From positions 465,253 to 529,252 of the forward strand of contig JAAOMT010000570.1 in NCBI GenBank assembly GCA_016748015.1: a stretch of DNA of 64,000 nucleotides. The letters are read 5' to 3'. Position numbers and translations under genes: made by a program. The notes under the pieces are model-generated. The model had not been told where the DNA came from, ran no database searches, and saw nothing but the letters and a program-made list of their open reading frames with translations. Origin of the DNA: Geosiphon pyriformis (lineage: Eukaryota > Glomeromycota > Glomeromycetes > Archaeosporales > Geosiphonaceae). Numbering within the stretch: the first letter of the stretch is position 1; the number at the start of each line of letters is the position of its first letter. Of the stretch, positions 58,842 to 64,000 are shown one piece after another.

Positions 58842-60034
58842 TTTATTCCTACCATGTACTGGCCATATGGTGGAATAGAAATTGCTTGACCTGTTGAGAT
58901 AATTTCTCTTTGGTTAACAATTTTTTCTTCTGCCATATTGACTGGTACATCTATTTTACTTGTTGATCCAAATTCCTGTATTCCTCTTGCTGTTATCCTT
59001 AATTCCTTCCTATTTCTCACTGATACTAACTGAGCTATTTTCACCAGAGGCAGAAATATTGCCTGTGCTATCTTTTCATTTGGCTCTATAATATAGGCCT
59101 TTTCAGAGTTATTTTGTAGCATAGCAATAATATTTTCTACATATCCTGCATCAATTATTCCTCCTCTTATATTAATCCTTTTTTTCACTAAACTACTCCT
59201 AGATGCTAGTTGAACCATTGTTGTTGCTGAAATTTCCAGTACTACTTTCAGATCTATGCAGGTGCACAAATGTGGTTCCAATTTTATAACATTTTTTCCA
59301 GGATATCTCAGATCAAACTTGGCATTAGTATTGTACACATGTTCTGGCATGATATCTTCATTATTGTCACTATACCATTTCAACTCCTGTTCTTTGGAAA
59401 GGTCTGGCAGTGCAATATATTGTTCATATTTTGGGTCAGAATTTAAATCTGAGTTGGAATTGTCATCGTTGTTATTGCCAATTTGAATGGAGCTAGAACT
59501 GGTGTTTTTGTCATTATCATTGTTGGAGTTTGAATTGGGATCAAATGGTGATTCTAATTCCAATGTGCAGCTGCTGATTGATTCTTCTTCCTTTGGGATC
59601 ATGTAAATTATGCAGATTGGTGAATTGTAAATGAGATTACACTCATTACAATATTGAAAGTCACATGGAATCAAGCAGTGGTTACATAATTGAGTGTTTA
59701 GCTGTGCTAACTGCTCTTCCTGTTCCTCTCTGGTTGGTGCCAAATTTTGATAATGTTTGTGGAAGTCTTCTGGGTTGGTCTCAATGTCAAAAAAAGCATC
59801 TGAGTTTGAGACTAGGATAATATTGACTGGTTCTGGAGAATTGTTCTTGATTTCCAAGATTTTGCTGGACATAGCACCTTCTACTTTGGCATTTGCCATC
59901 TGCCAGATCTTGTTTTCATTGTGTGGGTATCTGTCCAGGCAAGAAATCACTTGGTGCCAAGCGGCAGTTATTGGCATGCCATGACTTACCCAGTTGCTAA
60001 TGAGAATCTTGTACTGGCACAAAGTGTCACACAT
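58838..60034 (-). pseudogene. Zinc-cluster and dUTPase ORF of element D
   Basis: Open for 398 codons without a stop. Residues 116-133 carry LCNHCLIPC..QYCNEC, the same spacing as in element C. Residues 140-235 are acidic and Ser/Asn-rich. The dUTPase spans about 235-362 (59332-58949): AKFDLRYPG, ASRSSLVKKRI, GIIDAGYVENI, EKIAQAIFLPL, EFGSTSK. Motif 1 lacks the usual Gly-Tyr, so activity is doubtful. Conserved intact length suggests recent loss or selection. The residues just before the start codon (60300-60035) hold the first cysteine cluster in two frames. Confidence 0.9.
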
Positions 60035-60320
60035 TTCTCCTCAACCAGAAATGTTGTTCCACATTCCTTTGTCAAGCAACTGTTTGCCGCAAGTGAGACA
60101 TGGTTTGTTGTCCCACTTGTCTTGTCTTTTTGGGTAGCCATACCATTTGCGGTGGCAAGGCTTACAATAATAGTGGGTTCGCATTTAGTAATCTTTGTCT
60201 GGCGCGATCCAAGCTCCCATGGAAGAAAGTTTCTTCCCACAATTTTTGCATTTGAGTAGTATGTGTGGTGGTTGTGGTAGTGGCTCATAGACAGAGTATA
60301 AACTTGTCCAGCCATTGGTT
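60035..60320 (-). pseudogene. First cysteine cluster of element D
   Basis: LLKCKNCGKKLSSMGAW and YYCKPCHRKWYGY lie in one frame; after a one-base shift near 60110 the continuation DNKPCLTCGKQLLD is in the frame of the dUTPase ORF. The same C-x2-C, C-x2-C-H, C-x2-C order occurs in element C. It probably binds zinc; the role is unknown. Confidence 0.7.
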
Positions 60321-60699
60321 ACTTGAAGTGTGTTGGTGGTTTGTTTAGGTGACTTGTTTTCCTCTTTTCCTTTCTCTTTTTCTTTCCAGCTGGTTGTCAG
60401 TGTGAATTTGCTTTTGTCATCTTTGTTTCAAGCATCGATAATGGTTTCCCAGGTATGTTCTTCTTTCTGCTTTCTTTTTCCATGGTCGTCTTTGTCCCAG
60501 GCAAGTATGGGCAGCAGTTCATTGTGGTCAATATTAGCCCATAAAACCTAATACACTTCTCATATTGGTTTCTTTGCTTCCTCCTCAAATTCAATTAATG
60601 GCTGCAAGTTGGTTGGTTTAAAGTAACCATATACTGCTGGTGCCTGAGTATGTTGACCATTTTGGCTCAGTTGGAGCTCTTGTGTCATCCAATTGAGTA

Positions 60700-61060
60700 T
60701 GGTGTTTGTTTTGGATAATCAAGTATTTCCAACAAGAGCTTGGTACTGAGTGGCTTCGATCACAAGAACTTTGATGGGTATCATGATGCTGTTAATTTCA
60801 ATAGGTAGGTTGTCTATTTTGTCTATTGGAGTTTTGGTCACTTCATCAGTTGTAATGATCCTTGCACTGGCAGCTCAGTTAACTCAGTGACCTAATTGAT
60901 CTATGAGTTGCTTTATTATGATGCTGCCAGCTGATCCACTATCTAAAATCAGTTTGATGGTGTGGTCATCAATTTTGGCATCCATATACATGGCGGTGAT
61001 TGGCTTTTCTTCAAGAACTGCTCTACTAAACAATAGAATTTCGATTATTTCTTCCAAGTC
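60700..61060 (-). pseudogene. Retropepsin-like protease of element D
   Basis: ITAMYMDAKIDDHTIKLILD leads into an intact D-S-G active site with SAGSIIIKQLIDQLGH (about 60960-60890), then IPIKVLVIEATQYQALVGNT after stops near 60882 and 60876. The final LVGNT..LSKTNTILNW matches LVGNNWLQKANANLNW in element C. Confidence 0.85.
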
Positions 61061-63478
61061 AAAGGAAAAGATGGCCACAAGCAATTCGTTGTTGGTGACA
61101 GTTGCTGGTAGAATGTTGTTGGTAAGTGCTTGTTGTTGGTTGGATTCCGAATTGTTGGTGGTGGCATCTTTTGGAGTAACCAGGAGACTTAAATAGTTCT
61201 GGGAATTCAGGTTTTGGATGACACCAGTACCCAAATTCTGAGAACATGATCTTGATGGTGTGTGAAAAGAACTGGAGATCAGTTGGTAGACAACTATTGC
61301 CGATCTCCAGTTTTGTTGTGTCATTTTTGGTCTTTGGGTTCCATGTTGAGGTAAGTTTTGGGGCAGTGTTTGAATGGTTTGAGGTTGATAGATTACTTGT
61401 GGCTATGGTTGATATATTACGGATGGCTACAGTTGATATATTGCTAGTAGCTGTGGTTGATAAACTGGGGTCTGATATATTGGTGCTTAATAAATTGGCT
61501 GCTGCATCATTGGCAGGTAAGTGTTTTGGTATTGATCTTGATTTTGATATTGATTCTGGGTTTGGAATCGGGAATTGGGGTTTTGATGTTGATTTCCTGA
61601 TCATCAGTTATAAGTGTTACAGTTGGCTCTTATGTGACCTTGTTTACCACAGTTGTGGCAGACATGCGTTTTCTACTGCCATGGTTGATTAATTGACGAT
61701 AATAGATGTGCTTGATTTTGGAAACGATTGGCGTTTCCCTGATTACTGCATTTTTGGGGAGGTTGATTAATGGACTGATGGTTGTTAGCCAAGTATCCCT
61801 CAATTTTCTAATTGATGGTATCACTGATTTGCTTCAATTTGGAATTCAAATCAGATAATCCATTTATTACTAAATTTACAGCTTGAGTGTGGTTGGCTTC
61901 TAGCTCAGCTGATTCAAAATCTCTGGCATGTGTGACTGCGGCTTGAAGATTGGCTGGATGTAATGGGCGTATGTGTTGGAAAATGCTACTGCACAGGCCA
62001 CAAATAAACTGGTTGAGGATCTGGGGTTCTGTGAAATACACAGCATTAATGGCTTGAATTTGGTGTAGAACTTTATAAAAGCATCCTAGGTATGTTGTGA
62101 CTGCTTCAGTATTATTCTGTTTGATGGTGGTAAAAGTATTGACTAGACAATTAATACTGTTATTGTTGTTAAAATATCCCAGAAAGGCAGTTTTGAATTA
62201 TTAGAATGTTTGTGGTCTGGCAGCTAAATTCTGGTACCAAGAATTAGTAGTTTCTTTGAGAAAGTATGGTATTGCCTGTAGGGCTCTGGTGTCATCCCAA
62301 TTGTTTACTATGATGGCCTTGGAGACATTATTGATCCATGCTTGAGCATCGTCTTCTTTACCAGTAAAGTTTTCTAACTTTGCGATGGGTGCATAGGCTA
62401 TTTGGTTTACGTTTAGTTGTTGTGGTGGCTGTTGTAGCAGTTGTTGTTGCAGTGGTGGTTGCTAAGATGGTTCTTGTGGCTGATGAATTTGCGGATTCAG
62501 TTGTTGAGATGGCTGCTGAATGGGTTTGACTATCAGATCAATTGGTGGGTAATCGATGACAATATTTGGAGGTACGTTTGGCTGATTAATTAAATCGGGT
62601 TTCTGATTGTTTTGATTTTGCTGAGTTCTAATATTCGGAGTTTCAATTTCCAGATTTTCTATGTTCGGATTTTGCGGAGTTTGAATGTTTGGGGTTCCAA
62701 ATTTCGAGTTTTCTGAGATCAGGTTTTGGTAAGTAAATCCTTGATCTTTACTTCCTTTCTCTTCTTCCTTTGATAATTCTCACGGAGTAGCAGCTTTGAA
62801 ATCTGGTTGGGGTAGTAGTAATTGAATTCCTAATGGCATTGGGGATTGTAATTTAAATCCTTCAAAATACGCACCATATGGTTCTAGTAAGTCTTCTTTC
62901 TGTTGGTTGCTTTGGAACTGAAATCTTCCAAATGTTGATGTTGTATTTGATGTGGACACATCTGCTGATAAAATGTTAATGGCACTTCCAGGTATGTAGT
63001 GATATGATGGAGTGGTTGGTGATTCTACTCTGTGTTTCTTCCAACTAGGTAACTGTATTCCTTTTGGTGTTGCTACTGGTATTTGTATTCTTTTTTTACT
63101 TTTGTCTGCATAGGTAATGGGAAATTGTTGTTGTGTGTATCTTTTAATGGTTTGATTAATTTTCCTAATGATTGGGGCAAAACTGTAATTTCTTGGTAAA
63201 CTGGTGTGTTGAAATAATTCTGTATAGAAATTTTCTCTTGCTGACTTGATATTAATAGTTCCTCCTAAACAGTCTTTAATTTTATTGTTGACATAATAGT
63301 TGAAAGCTGATTCAGCTGGGTAGTGATTACTGTTTAATCCTAATTGTTGGTTGTATTGTTGAAACAAAAATTTTGCGAATCCTAAGTGGTTGGCTTCTAT
63401 AATTTTTGATTCTGCCACATTTGGATGGTGTTGTTGACACTGGTTCTCTGTAGGATTATACCTCACAGGGAGCACCAA
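61061..63478 (-). pseudogene. gag of element D
   Basis: The open stretch 63478-62780 (232 codons) holds an N-terminal domain (YVNNKIKDCLGGTINIKSAR) that resembles that of element C. A Gln/Pro-rich linker with many Asn-Pro-Gln repeats follows, then the capsid: AQAWINNVSKAIIVNNWDD, LQAIPYFLKETTNSWYQNL, and 62041-61808 (LNQFICGLCSSIFQHIRPL). A knuckle remnant is at about 61665 (RKRMSATTVVNKV, out of frame with CCHC). Stops and frame changes occur in the linker after it. The track's first codon overlaps the primer site, so the true start is unclear. Confidence 0.85.
63462..63478 (-). other. Primer-binding site of element D
   Basis: The minus strand reads TGGTGCTCCCTGTGAGG, 2 nt from the LTR; identical to the site of element B although the LTRs are unrelated. 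Confidence 0.78.
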
Positions 63479-63479
63479 A

Positions 63480-64000
63480 TATTACAGGTAATTTTTTGGG
63501 GTGGTAGTTGAATAGCAAACCCGTAACTTGGTGCTCAAAGCAATTAGTGCAGATAATGATCTAAAGGTATTTTATCTAAAGGTTTTCCAATTAAGTTCTT
63601 TGTATAATGGACAGAGATTCAATGGTAATAGTTTATTAGTAGTTTTCTGAAACCATAGTTTCATCGATTGCTTGTTCAGCTTGATAATTGATGATTCTCC
63701 TAGTATGATATTCTCCATAAGTATATACCAGTACTGTTTTCTAATGTCAGTTCTTCTGTAAGTCCTCCAAGAATAAGTATTGTTTAAGCAAGTTTATTCC
63801 TCTATAAGTTCTCCAAGAGTAAGTATTGTTTTAAGTAAGTTTTATTCCTTCATAAGTTCTCTAAGAGTAAATCCTTTAATCAAGTTTGTAGACAACAAAG
63901 AAAATACAGAAAAGATAAAAGAGAAAATAAAAAATAAGCCAAGGCAATTTGCAAGTTAGTATCTTGTTAATAGCCATGATCAAAAGTTATTGTTCCAGTA
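63480..64000 (-). repeat. 5' LTR of element D, cut by window end
   Basis: The first 521 bp of a copy of 54126-54982, starting TATTACAGG where the other LTR has TGTTATAGG. Differences are mostly transitions, plus a short insertion near 63564. Confidence 0.9.

Larger units (their letters stand above)
54126..64000 (-). mobile_element. Ty3/gypsy element D with dUTPase, minus strand, right LTR incomplete
   Basis: On the minus strand: 5' LTR (from beyond 64000 to 63480), primer site, gag, protease, cysteine-rich region, dUTPase, RT, RNase H, integrase, ORF3, polypurine tract, 3' LTR (54982-54126). Domain order and several motifs equal those of element C, but the LTRs are unrelated by eye. It sits inside gag of B2; the left 4 bp before it are TCAG. 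Confidence 0.93.

Noticed and set aside
61246-61692. Plus-strand frame of 148 codons
   Set aside because: Antisense to the gag linker of element D, Val/Asp-rich from repeats on the other strand; no domain.

Overview
The window looks like nuclear DNA of an AT-rich, intron-rich filamentous fungus. The genes fit a fungal proteome: a HIS1-type ATP phosphoribosyltransferase, a Hog1/Sty1 MAP kinase with a TGY loop, and p24 and Gdt1 secretory proteins. Short GT-AG introns, very low GC and the mass of decayed retroelements would suit an arbuscular mycorrhizal fungus such as Rhizophagus. That placement is inference; no species marker was seen.

Layout. 1-22158 is a nest of retroelements. The tail of a Ty3/gypsy element (A) comes first, then a minus-strand non-LTR element split by a solo LTR. 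Next is a Ty3/gypsy element of family B (LTRs 3532-4259 and 20459-21186), itself split by a second full-length element, C (9696-19560). An extremely AT-drifted second copy of the B 3' end follows. 23816-40464 is a gene island of seven well-supported spliced genes: a TLDc/OXR1-like protein, DAD1 and SmD2 (divergent pair), HIS1, POP1, a Gdt1/TMEM165 transporter, a p24 cargo receptor and a Hog1-type kinase. A Tc1/mariner relic lies at about 26.1-27.3 kb. 40465-44620 is very AT-rich and holds LINE scraps and a solo LTR. 44620-51483 is a nearly full-length but dead LINE (ORF1, endonuclease, RT, RNase H, poly(A)). 51881-54125 is the 5' part of a second B element (B2), interrupted inside gag by a minus-strand element D (54126 to the window end), a relative of C.

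The island genes do housekeeping work: N-glycosylation (DAD1), splicing (SmD2), histidine synthesis (HIS1), tRNA/rRNA processing (POP1), Golgi ion balance (GDT1), ER-Golgi traffic (p24), osmotic and stress signalling (HOG1) and oxidative-stress protection (TLDc). They are not an operon or pathway cluster. POP1 and GDT1 converge with 21 bp between stop codons.

The most unusual material is the C/D retroelement lineage. Both elements carry, between protease and reverse transcriptase, two cysteine clusters and a dUTPase domain, and they have an extra ORF between integrase and the 3' LTR that ends in a conserved DFDGAQ-like motif. All copies are inactivated. The damage is almost entirely transitions, with a strong CpG component, and the catalytic YxDD of all three LTR-element RTs reads YLNN.
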